Positions 1 to 9,686 are shown, counted from the first letter of the stretch. The stretch: 64,000 nt of DNA from Cristatella mucedo (GCA_009760855.2 WPIO01000362.1:1-64000); one strand, 5' to 3'. The notes: generated by a model from the letters alone, not told the origin. Numbers and translations are program-made.

Positions 1-372
1 TTTTTCTTTTTCGGACACTGACACTCAGGAGGGCCACTTCAAAAGGAGACCGAGTGATAGCGAGGTCGAATTTTGGAGTGTGCTCGAGTGAGGGTCAGGG
101 TGCGAAATGGAAAAATCACATACTACTAGGTGTATCTATGATTGTTTTGTCATGAATAATTATGAAGCATTGCACTGCACCGAGCCTGCTTTAACTTCTC
201 TATGCACGAAAAAGGATCGTCGCGTTGGCAGATTCTGCACCACATCAGCTAAACTGTAGTCTAGCTCACTTGAGCTTCACTAAGCCAGAATAATCTTTGC
301 CTCAGTCAGTTGTGAAGAGCAACAGAGGGCCTTCGCGGCCCAAAGAATGCATCCTAACTTGGTTTAAATTTA
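1..372. other. No gene recognised
   Basis: I see no convincing coding region, RNA gene or known repeat before the outer edge of the inverted duplication. The sequence has mixed composition. Confidence 0.4.
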
Positions 373-549
373 CCTAGCCTGCTAAGACCTAGAGGGGACC
401 CTGTATAAGCATCCAATTGCTCGATGTAGTATGGGCATGTGCCTAGCAAGGATGGGTCAGCTAGCTGGTTGGTTGCTAGCCGTCTGGTATTTCGTGACGT
501 TGGGGCAGCTGCTGCTCGGACATAACGTCGACCGAAAGCTGGCAGCACC

Positions 550-812
550 ATTTAGGACAGCATTTAGTGGGTCCCTGTGATTTGTCCTTCATTTGCCTAT
601 TCGTGCTGACACTGTGAATGCTGCCACTAACCACATTTGCAGGCTGACCTTGTGCATGTCACCCCTAAACATGTTATTCATTTTGTTTGTTTGTCAAGCT
701 TGATTTTACTCACCATTCAATTGCCTTTCCCTTTGCAGCAAATGTAAAGCGCCTAGAGAGAGATTGAGTTCTCTGAGAGGGCTTTATCAAGAGTATTATT
801 ATTATGATTATT
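550..812 (+). mobile_element. F1 LINE 3' fragment inserted in left arm
   Basis: This is a 5'-truncated CR1/L2-like LINE 3' end. It runs from ATTTAGGACAGC through the 3' hairpin (AAAGCGCC ... agagggcttt) to an ATT repeat tail. The mirror position in the right arm (near 7550) reads straight through AGCACC-TCAGTG, an empty site. The three bases ACC are repeated on both sides (547-549 and 813-815), consistent with a short target-site duplication. The insertion is therefore younger than the inverted duplication. Confidence 0.9.
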
Positions 813-1023
813 ACCTCAGTGCCACAAGCTGCTGCAACTAACTAAACCTGCTCGTGCTTGGAGCTCGTGCTGCAAGTAGCTGGAGTCAATAAATCACGGA
901 TTAATTTATAAATTTGCTGTAACATAAGAGTGCAAGTTTGTGCCAGGCAGACATAAGAAGCCGAGTGACATGCAGCACTAGGTAGCTGCCTCCCAGAGCT
1001 GCAATACTGCAGCTGCCTTCCCT

Positions 1024-1991
1024 TCATCGTTTGCTCTCAGCTGCAACAGCTGCTGCAGGGTACACGGTCACAGTCTGCTCGTCACAGCCCATCACGGCCA
1101 GCACGGTCCTCTGTCCTCCGCCCAGTGACAGGTACAGAGGCGGCTCCAGTGAGTGGCTGCTGTAGGAGAGGACCCGCTGCAGCATCCGCCCAGTCTCTGC
1201 ACAGAGCGCCCTCACACAGTCCTTGCTTCTGTCTCCCCCTTGCAGCCCTCGCACAGCCACGTACACGATGCCGCCTGCAGCACAGATGTCCATCGCTTTC
1301 TCCTCGCATCTCAGCTCGTGTCTCCATTGTCTGTCACCTCGGTGGCTGCAGCTGTCCACTACGTACAGCTCTCTGCCACCGTCCAGCTTCACCTTGCTCC
1401 AGCTCGTAGTGACCAGAGCAGCAGCTGTGAGAGCCACACTGAATATCTCATACTGGTACTGCCTGCTGTGCTGCAGCTGCCCGGAGCTCAGCTGCAGCAG
1501 CTGCAGCCCTCGGCGGCCAGACCAGCCCTGGGTCACAGCGAGCAGGTCGCCGAGCACGGACAGATGCCTGGGAGGCCAGGGCAACAGAGCTACATGTGGG
1601 TCCTTGAGCCACTTGTCCCCTCCAGCAGCAGCAGAGCTGCCTCTGAGCAGCCTAACGACCCGTGAGCGTTCAGCAGCAGAGCTGCTGCGTTTGAGCAGCA
1701 GGACAAGCCGTGAGTACTTCAAGGCTACAGCAGCACGTCCGTCTTGCAGGGACCGCACTGCAATGACCCAGTCATCCCCTCCGTCGTTCCGCCTCGCAGG
1801 TTCCCAGACGCTCAGCTCTCTGCCGCTCTGACTGTATTCCTTCAGGCCGTGCTGCCCTGCAGCCAGCAGCAGATGCCCCTCTGACGTCACAGACAGGTCG
1901 TAGCACCAGACAGGCGTCTCGAAGCAGCTGGAGGCCTTGCCGAAGTGCAGCAGCGCTGGCTGCTTCTCTGCTACAACGAAGGATGCCAGTT
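1024..1991 (-). CDS. Beta-propeller exon of TRIM-like gene (copy B)
   Basis: Minus-strand open frame of 321 codons from a splice acceptor (GCATGCACAG, AG at 1993-1992) to a stop at 1024. It reads LASFVVAEKQPALLHFGK..., and repeated blades follow: GRELSVWEPARR, LQDGRAAVAL, HLSVLGDLLAV, GDRQWRHEL and TVTVYPAAAV. The blade-like repeats suggest a WD40/NHL-like beta-propeller, a ligand- or protein-binding platform. I cannot assign a ligand. It is the mirror-image paralogue of 6419-7362, with the same acceptor motif and phase 1. The frame has no stop, so it is either young or under constraint. No B-box exon lies upstream of it on its own strand in the window, so it may be an orphan exon, or its 5' exon may have been lost in the duplication. 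A start at an internal methionine cannot be ruled out. Confidence 0.7.
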
Positions 1992-3383
1992 CTGTGCATG
2001 CAGGCAGAGACAGAGAGCTGTCTGCGCAGAGTCTGTCTGCTGTCTAGCTAGCACGTACGAATATCTCCTATTCATTAGAATATTTCCTATGCTGTACATT
2101 CAAACGTACATTTGCTATCGGCTTTAAGCACGAGCTACACTGACATACTCTGGTAGGTTAGGGAACGATTGAGCATGAAGATGTTCAGTGATGATATGAT
2201 GATGAGTACCATATGTCAATCACATTTCAGTTGCTGCTAAAAAAAATGGTTGATGAACATACCGCTTATCAAATCGTTTGCAAACCCGTCTTTACATATT
2301 TGCTGTTAATTTCATAAAATGAAGTTTATATACTTAAATGGCTTTTCATTGCTTAACTGTACATTAGGCCGCATGCATGGCTGTACTTTCAGCTTGTCAT
2401 ACGTGGCATCTATCTACCCTTCCTCACTTGCTCATGCCAAGCTAAATCCCAGCTATCAAGGTATCGTGACGTCCAAGAATGGTCGAATAGTCTAATCATT
2501 TGAACACTACTGAAATGTCTAGCCGAACCGTGGGTGGGATCAAGCTGTCAATCAAACGGAGGAGAGCTTGAATACTGGCAGCAAGGAAACCCTAAACCCT
2601 ATCCAAAAAAATCAACCATAGTGCAGACAGATCGTAATACTGCAAATTTGACAGTACTCTATCAAAAATGCAGTTACACCTCATTCGAATTAACCAATAG
2701 CTTGTGAAGTCGAATTGAGAGTAGTCATAGTAGGTATTCACCGATATTTCTCCGCTGAATGTACTTCCTATTTTTTGGAAATTATGCTTCAGCTTTTGGC
2801 AAGGGATATCCAGGCAGCACTGTCAAATAAGAAATTGTTGGCTCAAACGTGCTGCTGCAATGAGACCACTGCTGCCAGCCACAGCCTTAACAAGGTACTT
2901 CACAAGACCCATCTATCATGCACTGACCGATTAATTATTGGAACTAGCAATCCTGCCATCCTCCTTTTTTAACTCTAGCCTATCTACCAAGCCAAAGATA
3001 TCTCTTAGCTACATCGTGGCAAAGCTCAAAAGTGCACAGGCAAAGGCGCACGTCAATGGATCCTCATCTTCCTTGCATTCATTATATTTGACAATAAAGC
3101 TAATAGAAAATAGGCAGATTTCACTGAAGTACAAATGCAGTAAATCCAGCAAAGAGTCTCCAAGTAATTGCGGCATTGTCAATAATGAGAGGAAAGGCAA
3201 CCATGCAGTCCTGGCAGCATTACTCACAGCCGTGCAGGCTAGCAAACTAGTAGCTAGGAATCTGAAAGCTGTTGGGCTGGCAAGTTGCCTTTAGAAAATG
3301 TGAACTCACCCGCAACGTTGCTACCACCAGCATCATCCTTATAGAAGCTAGCACCAGCTAGGATTCGGTCAAGGCAGTCTATA
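1992..3383. other. Intron-like sequence of left arm
   Basis: Non-coding sequence shared in inverted orientation with about 5053-6418. Short open frames (for example near 2715-2972 and 2938-3294) are not conserved as frames in the opposite arm, so I do not call genes here. Confidence 0.6.
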
Positions 3384-3671
3384 ACAATAATAAAAATAAA
3401 GCACTTGATAAAGAGCCCTCAAAGAACTCAATCTCTTTCTAGGCACTTTACATTTGCTGCAAAGGCAAACGTGACTGAATGGTGAGTAATATCATGCATG
3501 TAAAACAACATGAATAACATGGTTAGGGGTGATATGCACAGGGTCAGCATGGAAGCATGGTTAGTGGCAGCATGTACAGTGTCAGGACGATTGAGCACAT
3601 AAAAGAAGAATCACAGGGACCCTCAAAATGCTGTCCTAAATAGGTGTGTTTTTGAGTTCTTTTTAAATGTG
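3384..3671 (-). mobile_element. F1 LINE 3' fragment at inner end of left arm
   Basis: Minus-strand F1 3' end with its tail at 3384 and its upstream edge at about 3671, exactly where the B-box exon homology starts. It shares diagnostic differences with the plus-strand copy at about 4753-5050 (GAGGGTCCC, TCTTTTATGTGC, CGTTTGCC), so both descend from one insertion copied by the inverted duplication. Confidence 0.85.
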
Positions 3672-4270
3672 CTTTGACTGCAAGAAAGCCAAGTGCACCG
3701 ACTGCCTCACACAGTGCCTGGGCCCACGACACTCCGTTGCTCAGCCGCTAAAAGAACCGAAACCTGAAGCATTTTTGAAGGATGCACGAGAGAGTATACA
3801 GCATCTTCTTCAGGGTGTGAATGCAAAGTCTGCACAGCTGCTTTGGGCCAGAAGTCTGGTCAGCGACATCCGATCGGCTCGTGCCATTCACCTAGACGAG
3901 CTGAGGACGAAGAAGAAGTATGCTGTGGATGCCCTAAGCAAAAGCTTTAAAGAAGCAAAGAGCAAAGTCAAAGACTGCTATGACCAGCTCGAGGAGAGTG
4001 CTGTGGCCCTGCAAAACTTGGCCGAGCACCTGAACCTGTCAGTGCAGCATGCCTCAGCATACATCAGCAGCATCACAGATTTGGCCAGCGACCCGGATTT
4101 CCTGGACCAGCTGGTGACCTTGAGGTTGCGGCTCGAAGTGCTTGACAAGCAGCTGGATAGCTTCAGTGAGAGACCGGATGCTGAAAAGCTTGTGGCTCTG
4201 AATGGATCTTTGCCTGATGACTTAGACGAAGTAGTCACTTCATGGATGGGAGCTCCAGAGCTGACCTCAG
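3667..4270 (+). CDS. Truncated B-box2/coiled-coil exon of TRIM-like gene (copy A, exon 1)
   Basis: The exon encodes the second half of a B-box zinc finger (CFDCKKAKCTDC) and then about 170 residues of charged helical sequence (AFLKDARESIQHLLQGV, KKKYAVDALSKSFKEAKSK, LEVLDKQLDSFSE) typical of the coiled coil in TRIM-like proteins. The homologous exon at 42785-43680 (minus) has a full B-box1 plus B-box2 upstream, so this copy has lost its N-terminus. The ATG at 3667 lies in the antisense F1 LINE that abuts the exon. The donor CTCAG|GTAGCT at 4270/4271 leaves one base over (phase 1), matching the acceptor at 6418/6419. The unspliced frame would stop at 4338. In TRIM-type proteins B-boxes and coiled coils drive oligomerisation, and that role here is by family inference. 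With half a B-box this may be an untranslated or decayed gene. Confidence 0.68.
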
Positions 4271-4340
4271 GTAGCTGCTTACAAAGCTCTGCAGCTCATG
4301 CATGCCCTGGCTCGAAGTGCTGGCACGCTCACATTTAGAT

Positions 4341-5052
4341 CACTTCATTCATTGGCTCCAGCCTAGGTCTCGAATATTTTCAATTGCATATCACTTTGCA
4401 GCAAACGTAAAGCGCCTAGAAAGAGATTAAGTTCTCTGAGGGCGCTTTATCAAGTGCAATATTATTATTATTATATTATTATTACTCCCCCACCACGCAA
4501 AGCAACGTACCACATGCTTTTCGGAATTCAACAGTTTACCAATAGCTCGTGATGTATCTGTCCGCCTGTAACTCCGCAGAGTCATAAAGACCGTGTGGTT
4601 GTTATGTAGGAGAGTTTTGTATAGCCCGCTCACAGCCTAAGCGGCTTTAGGCATGCATAACCTCAAATACTTTGGAGACCGTGCATTTAGTTCGTATGCT
4701 CCCAAAGCCTGGAACTCAAACACGACTTGCGTCACAACATCCCCAGACCTGACCACATTTAAAAAGAACTTAAAAACACACCTATTTAGGACTGCATTTA
4801 GAGGGTCCCTATGATTTGTCTTTTATGTGCACATGCCTGCTGACACTGTGCAAGCTGCTACTAACCACATTTTCATGCTGACCCTGTGCATGTCACCCCT
4901 AAACATATTATTCATGTTGTTTATCAAGCATGATATTAATCACCATTGAGCCGTGTTTGCCTTTGCAGCAAATGCAAAGTGCCTAGAAAGATATTGAGTT
5001 CTCTGAGGGCATGCATGAGGCTCTGAGGGTATGCACTATTATTATAATTGTT
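4341..5052 (+). mobile_element. Nested F1 LINE copies (with F2 insert)
   Basis: A plus-strand F1 C-terminal/3' UTR copy begins near 4341 (TTCATTCATTGGCTCCAGCCT). It is interrupted at about 4365-4486 by a second, short F1 3' end with its own ATT tail, resumes at ACTCCCCCACCA, is interrupted again by an antisense F2 tail (about 4552-4652), and then continues as GGAGACCGTGCATTTAGTTC to a degenerate tail at 5050. The part from about 4753 is the inner end of the right inverted arm. All of this lies in the intron of the copy A gene. Confidence 0.85.
4552..4652 (-). mobile_element. F2 LINE 3' end nested in F1
   Basis: About 100 bp of F2 3' end in antisense, recognisable from GATGTATCTGTCCGCCTG and AGAGTTTTGTATAGCC, inserted into the F1 sequence between CAATAGCTCGT and CATAACCTCAAATAC. 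Confidence 0.75.
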
Positions 5053-5734
5053 GTAGACTGCCTTGATCGAATCCTAGATAAAGCTACCTCCTATAAGGAA
5101 GATGCTGGTGGTAGTAACGTTGCAGGTGAGTTCACATTTTCTGAAGGCAACTTGCCATCCCAACAGCCTTCAGATTCCTAGCTACTAGTTTGCTAACCTG
5201 CACGGCTGTGGGTAATGCTGCCAGTATTGCATGGTTGCTTTTCCTACCAATATTGACAATGCAGCGATTTCTAGGAGACCCTTTGCTGGATTTACCGCAT
5301 TTGTGCTTCAATGAAATCTGCCTAGTTTCATTTAGCTGCATCTTCAATTATAAGCAATGCACGAAAGATGAGAATCCAGTGACGTATATCTGTGCCTGTG
5401 CACCTTTGTGCTTTGCCACGATGTAGCTAAGAGGTGTTTTTGGCTTGGTAGAGAGGCTAGATTTAACATAGGAGGATGGCAGGATTGCTAGTGCCAATAA
5501 CTAATAGGTCAGTGCATCATTGATGGCTCTTGTGAAGTACCTTGTTAAGGCCTTGGCTGGCAGCAGTGGTCTAATTGCAGGAGCACGTTTTGAGCCAACA
5601 ATTTCTTATTTGTCAGTGCTGCTTAGATACCCCTTACCAAAAGCTGAAGTATAATTTCCAAAAAAAAGAAAGTACATTCAGCGGGGAAATATTACTGAAT
5701 GCCTTCTATGACTACTCTCAATTCGACTTCAAAA

Positions 5735-5868
5735 TAATACTAATGCACTTGATAAAGCATCCCCAGAGAACTCAATCTCTCTGTGGGTGCTTTACATTTG
5801 CTTCAAAGGAAACACGAATGAATGGTGAGTAAAAATATCATGCTTGATAAACAAAAAAATGAATAACA
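5735..5868 (-). mobile_element. F1 LINE 3' end in right arm only
   Basis: Antisense F1 3' end (ATAATACTAATGCACTTGAT... to AATGAATAACAT). It is absent at the mirror position of the left arm, so it inserted after the inverted duplication. Confidence 0.8.
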
Positions 5869-6418
5869 TCACACCCACGGTTCTGCTAGAGACATCAGTA
5901 GCATTCGAATCATTAGCCTATTCAACCATTCTTGGACGTCACGATACCTTGGTAGCTGAGATTTAGCTTGGCATGAGCAAGTGAGGGAGGGAAGAGAGGG
6001 GCCACGTATGACAAGCTGAAAGTACAGCCATGCATGCTGCCTAATGTACAGGCAAGCTATGAAAAGCCATTTTAATATATAAACTTTATTTTATGAATTT
6101 AACAGCAAATATTTAAAGACGGGTATGCAAACGACTTGATGAGCCGTATATCCGTCAACCTTTTATTATTTTAACAGCAACTGAAATGTGATTGACATAT
6201 GGTACTCATCATCATATCATCACTGAACATTTTCAAGCTCAATTGTTCCCAAACCTACCAGAGTGCGGCAGTACAGCTCGTGCTTGAAGCCGATAGCAAA
6301 TGTACGTTGGATATGCAGCATAGGAAATATTCTAATGAATATAAAATATTCGAGCATTCTAGCTAGACAGCAGACACACTATGCACAGACAGCTCTCTGT
6401 CCCTGCCTGCATGCACAG

Positions 6419-7362
6419 ATCCGGCATTCTTCGCTATAGCAGAGCAGCCAGTGCTGCAGCACTTCGGCCCGGTCTCCAGCTGCGTCGAGATGCCTGTCGA
6501 GTGCTGGGACCTGTCTGTGACGTCAGAGGGGCATCTGCTGCTGGCTGCCAGGGAGTACGGCCTGCTGGAATTCAGTCAGAGCGGCACAGAGCTGAGCGTC
6601 TGGGTACCTGCGAGGAGGAGCGACTTGGTCACTGCAGCGCGGTCCCTGCAGGACGGACGTGCTGCTGTAGGCTTGTTCGGCTCACAGCTGCACGTCCTGC
6701 TGCTCAGACGCAGCAGCTCTTCTGCTGCACGCCTGCGCTCACGGGTCGTCGAGCTGCTCAGATTCAACTCTGGGGACCAGTGGCTCGAGGACCGACTTGT
6801 CGCTGTGCTGCCGTTGGCTCCCTTTAAGCTGTCCGTGCTCGGCGACCTGCTCGCTGTGGCCGAGGGCAGGTATGGCCCAAGGCTGCAGCTGCTGCAGCTG
6901 AGCTCGGGGCGGCTGCTGCATAGCAGCAAGTACGAGTATGATATAGAAAGTATGGCTCTCACTGCTGCTGCTCTGGTCACTACGAACTACTGCAAGGTGA
7001 TGCTTGATGGTGGCAGAGAGCTGGACGTAGTGGACAGCTGCAACCACCAAGGTGATAGACAATGGAGACACGAGCTGAGCAGCGAGGAGGCTGCGATGGG
7101 CGTCTGTGCTGCAGGCGGCATCCTGTACCTGGCTGTGGGAGGGAGGCAGGGAGGCAGAAGCAGGGACTGTGTGAGGGCGCTCTGTGCTGAGACTGAGGTG
7201 ATGCTACAGCAGGTCCTCTCCTTCAGTCACAGACTGAGGCTGCCTTGGTGCCTGTCACTTGGTGGAGGACAGAGAACCGTGCTAGCCGTGCTGGACTGGG
7301 ACAAGCAGACTGTGAGAATGTTCCCTGCAGCAGCTGTTGCAGCAGCTGAGAGCAGACGATGA
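6419..7362 (+). CDS. Beta-propeller exon of TRIM-like gene (copy A, terminal exon)
   Basis: The acceptor CTGCATGCACAG at 6407-6418 is preceded by a pyrimidine-rich stretch. Two bases complete the split codon from 4270, and 313 codons follow to a TGA at 7360-7362. Blade-like repeats run through the exon: GTELSVWVPARR, LQDGRAAVGL, LSVLGDLLAVAEG, YEYDIESMALTAAALVT, GDRQWRHEL and LYLAVGG, ending QTVRMFPAAAV. The spliced product would be about 515 residues, half B-box/coiled coil/propeller, analogous in layout to TRIM-NHL proteins. An AATAAA at 7474-7479 could serve as polyadenylation signal. The exon is the mirror paralogue of 1024-1991 and a cousin of 33220-34103. The function is unknown. A recognition or scaffold role is inferred only from the architecture and local copy number. 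Confidence 0.75.
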
Positions 7363-7699
7363 AAGGAAGGCAGCTGCAGTATTTCAGCTCTGGGAGGCAG
7401 CTACCTAGCTGCATGTCACTCAGCTTCTTATGTCTGCCTGTCACGTACCTGTACTCTTACCTTGTAGCAAATTAATAAAATAATCCGTGATTTATCGACT
7501 CTGGCGACTTGTAACACGAGCTCCAAGCACGACCTTGTGGCACTGAGGTGCTGCCAGCGTTCGGTCGCCATGAGGTCCTGGAAGATGCTGCCCCAAACGT
7601 CAAGAAATACCAGACGGCTAGCGACCAATCAGCTAGCTGACCGCTCCTTGCAAGGCACTTGTCTGGCAGCTTGGTCCCCTCTAGGTTTTAGCAGACTCT

Positions 7700-7845
7700 C
7701 GCCGGCCTGCACTGGCTCTAAGTCAATCGGTGCATCAATTTTGAGATTTTGTTATCCACTTTTAGGTCCCTTCATTCTTTGGCTCCAACCTATCCGTCAG
7801 AACTACTCCCCTATTAGTATGAACAGTGCACCGCCCGCTTTTCTT
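7700..7845 (+). mobile_element. F1 LINE internal fragment
   Basis: Diverged match to the C-terminal coding part of F1 (CCTGCACTGGCTCTAAGTCAA ... TTCTTTGGCTCCAACCTATC). It lacks a 3' end and directly abuts the outer edge of the inverted duplication. Confidence 0.75.
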
Positions 7846-7892
7846 ACTCGGATCGTTTACCTGCACCTCGGACCTTTGGAGACCTCAGGTGA

Positions 7893-8385
7893 ATTTAGTG
7901 CCGCTTCACTCGCTGAATCCCCAAGTCTGGAGTTTCCGCTTTGCCTGTTGGCTCCCTGAGTCAGAAGCCTCCGCTTCGCTCGTTGGCTCCAAGAGTCTGC
8001 ACCTTCCGCTTTGCTCGCTCCATGGCTCTCAGAGCCTGGAGCTTCTGCTTCGCTTGCTCGCTGGCTCGCAGAGCCTGGAGCTTCTGCTTCGCTTGCTCGC
8101 TGGCTTTCAGAGCCTGGAGCTTCTGGTTCGCTCGCTCGTTGGCTACCAGACTCTGGAGCTTCCGGTTCGCACGCTCGCTCGCTCTCAAGAGTCTCCAGCT
8201 ACAGCTTCGCTCGCTGGCTGGCTCTCAGGGCCGGGAGCTTCCGGTTCGCTTGCTCGCTGGCTCTCAAACTCCGGAACTTCCGGGTCACTCGCTCGCTGGC
8301 TTTCAGAGCCTGAAGCTTCGGGTTTGCTAGCTCACTGGCTATAAGAGTCAGGAGCCTCCGGTTTGCTCGCTCGCTTCGGCCTTGT
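7893..8385. repeat. 39-bp minisatellite, first block
   Basis: Tandem units of 39 bp built on AGCCTGGAGCTTC...GCTCGCTGGCT. For example, AGCCTGGAGCTTC recurs at 8033, 8072 and 8111. There are roughly twelve units. Because 39 is divisible by three, several frames stay open on both strands (13-residue repeats such as SLARWLSEPGASG). I regard these as by-products rather than genes. Confidence 0.92.
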
Positions 8386-9131
8386 TTAGATAAGGATACC
8401 ACATCTAAGTTGGTCCATGCATTCGTGACATCTCGTCTCGACTTCTGCAACTCACTGCTTACTGGCCTACCAGCATGTGCGATCAGGCAATTGCAGCTGG
8501 TGCAAAACTCCGCAGCTAGGCTCGTCTGTCGTGAGCGTCGCAGTTGCCACATTACACCACTTCTCGCTGACCTGCACTGGCTACCAGTTAAGCAACGGAT
8601 TGACTTCGAGGTTTTGTCGCTCACTTTTAGGCCCCTTCATTCTATGGCTCCAGCCTATCTCTCCGACATACTCCCCCATCAGGCCAAGCATCGTACCACC
8701 CGCTTTTCGGAATCCAACAGTCTAGAAATACCTCATGCAAACCTCAAATCCTTTGGAGACCGTGCATTTAGTTCGTATGCTCCCAAAGCCTGGAACTCCC
8801 TCCCGACCTGCGTCAGAACATCCCCTGACCTGACCACATTTCAAAAGAACTTAAAAACACACCTATTTAGGACAGCATTTAGTGTGTCCCTGTGATTTGT
8901 CCTTCACGTGCTTATGCGTGCTGACATTGTGCATGCTGCCACTAACCACATTTGCATGCTGACCCTGTGCATGTCACCCCTAACCATGTTATTCATTTTG
9001 TTTGTTTTTCAAGCATGATTTTACTTACCGTTTAATTGCATTTCCCTTTGCAGCAAATGTAAAGCGCCTAGAAAGAGATTAAGTTCTCTGAGGGCGCTTT
9101 ATCAAGTACATTATTATTATTATTATTATCC
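8386..9131 (+). mobile_element. F1 LINE with intact C-terminal frame, splitting the minisatellite
   Basis: A 5'-truncated F1 copy of about 745 bp ending in the hairpin and (ATT)n tail. From about 8410 to the TGA at 8893-8895 a frame encodes the C-terminal extension typical of CR1/L2-like reverse transcriptases: NSAARLVCRERR, LHWLPVKQRIDFEVLSLTF, LSDILPHQAKHRTTRF, GDRAFSSYAPKAWNSLP and FQKNLKTHLFRTAF. The catalytic palm is missing. The 3' UTR carries CCTGTGCATGTCACCCCTAA and the hairpin. It is the best local F1 reference for this end. The same 39-bp array continues on the far side. Confidence 0.92.
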
Positions 9132-9132
9132 C

Positions 9133-9500
9133 AGACTCTGGAGCTTCTGGTTCGCTCGCTCGCTGGCTCCTAGACTCTAGAACTTAACGTTCGCTTACTC
9201 GCTTGCTCTCAGAGTCTCGACATTCCGCTTCGCTAGCTCGCTGGCTCTCAGAGTCTCGGGCTTCATCTTCGCTTGCTCGCTGGCTCTTCGCGCCTAGAAC
9301 TTCCGGTTTGCTCGCCCGCTGGCTCCCAGACTCTAGAGCCTCCGGTTTTCTCGGTCGCTGGCTCTCAGTCTCTGGAGCTTCCTGTTCGCTCGCTCACTTG
9401 CTCTTAGAGTCTCTAGCTTACGCTTCGCTAGCTCACTGGCTCTCAGAGTCTCTGGCTGCCGCTTCGCGCGCTGGATGGCTCTCAGAGCCTTGAGCTTCCG
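9133..9500. repeat. 39-bp minisatellite, second block
   Basis: Continuation of the array at 7893-8385 beyond the F1 insertion, roughly nine units, more diverged (CTCAGAGTCTC..., GCTCGCTGGCTCTCAGAG). It is directly followed by the MITE at 9502. Confidence 0.9.
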
Positions 9501-9501
9501 G

Positions 9502-9686
9502 TTAGTAGATATAAAATGAATGGCATGTAGCTCACAGCTCGATCAAATGACGTCATCAATTAAGCAAATCCTTCTCTGATAAACAATCTCGCTTCGCTCG
9601 ATCGTTTCTCGTCGTCCGATTTATTTAATGGCTGCCGTCATTCTCGAGACCCTTATTCTCCATACCCTTCATTTTATATCTACTAA
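9502..9686. mobile_element. MITE-like element with perfect 19-bp TIRs
   Basis: The 185-bp element starts with TTAGTAGATATAAAATGAA and ends with its exact reverse complement. It has no coding capacity. No target-site duplication is obvious. The superfamily is unassigned. Confidence 0.75.

Larger units (their letters stand above)
373..3671. repeat. Left arm of inverted duplication
   Basis: This arm matches the reverse complement of about 4753-7695. Landmarks pair in mirror order: the CTAGAGGGGACC block near 390 with GGTCCCCTCTAG near 7672, the propeller exon at 1024-1991 with 6419-7362, the CACGATGTAGCT block near 3010 with its mirror near 5417, and GGATTCGGTCAAGGCAGTC near 3361 with its mirror near 5053. 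The inner end includes a minus-strand F1 LINE piece whose counterpart is also in the right arm. Arm-specific gaps correspond to later insertions: F1 at 550-812 here and F1 at 5735-5868 opposite. No tool alignment was run, so the percent identity is unknown. Confidence 0.93.
4753..7695. repeat. Right arm of inverted duplication
   Basis: Reverse-complement counterpart of 373-3671. The outer edge is at GGTCCCCTCTAGGTTTTAGCAG near 7672-7695, where a separate F1 fragment begins. The inner edge lies in F1 LINE sequence shared by both arms. The arm carries the copy A propeller exon. The spacer between the arms (about 3672-4752) is unique and carries the truncated B-box/coiled-coil exon. Confidence 0.93.

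Noticed and set aside
1082-1831. Open frames antisense to or overlapping the copy B propeller
   Set aside because: Shadows caused by GC-rich codon bias of the real minus-strand exon; they show no domain and are not maintained in the mirror copy.
2715-3294. Short open frames in the left arm
   Set aside because: The corresponding right-arm sequence does not keep the same frames open, arguing against coding.
7941-8344. Long overlapping open frames with 13-residue repeats
   Set aside because: They are a consequence of the 39-bp minisatellite; several frames on both strands are open and none shows a start, domain or context of a gene.
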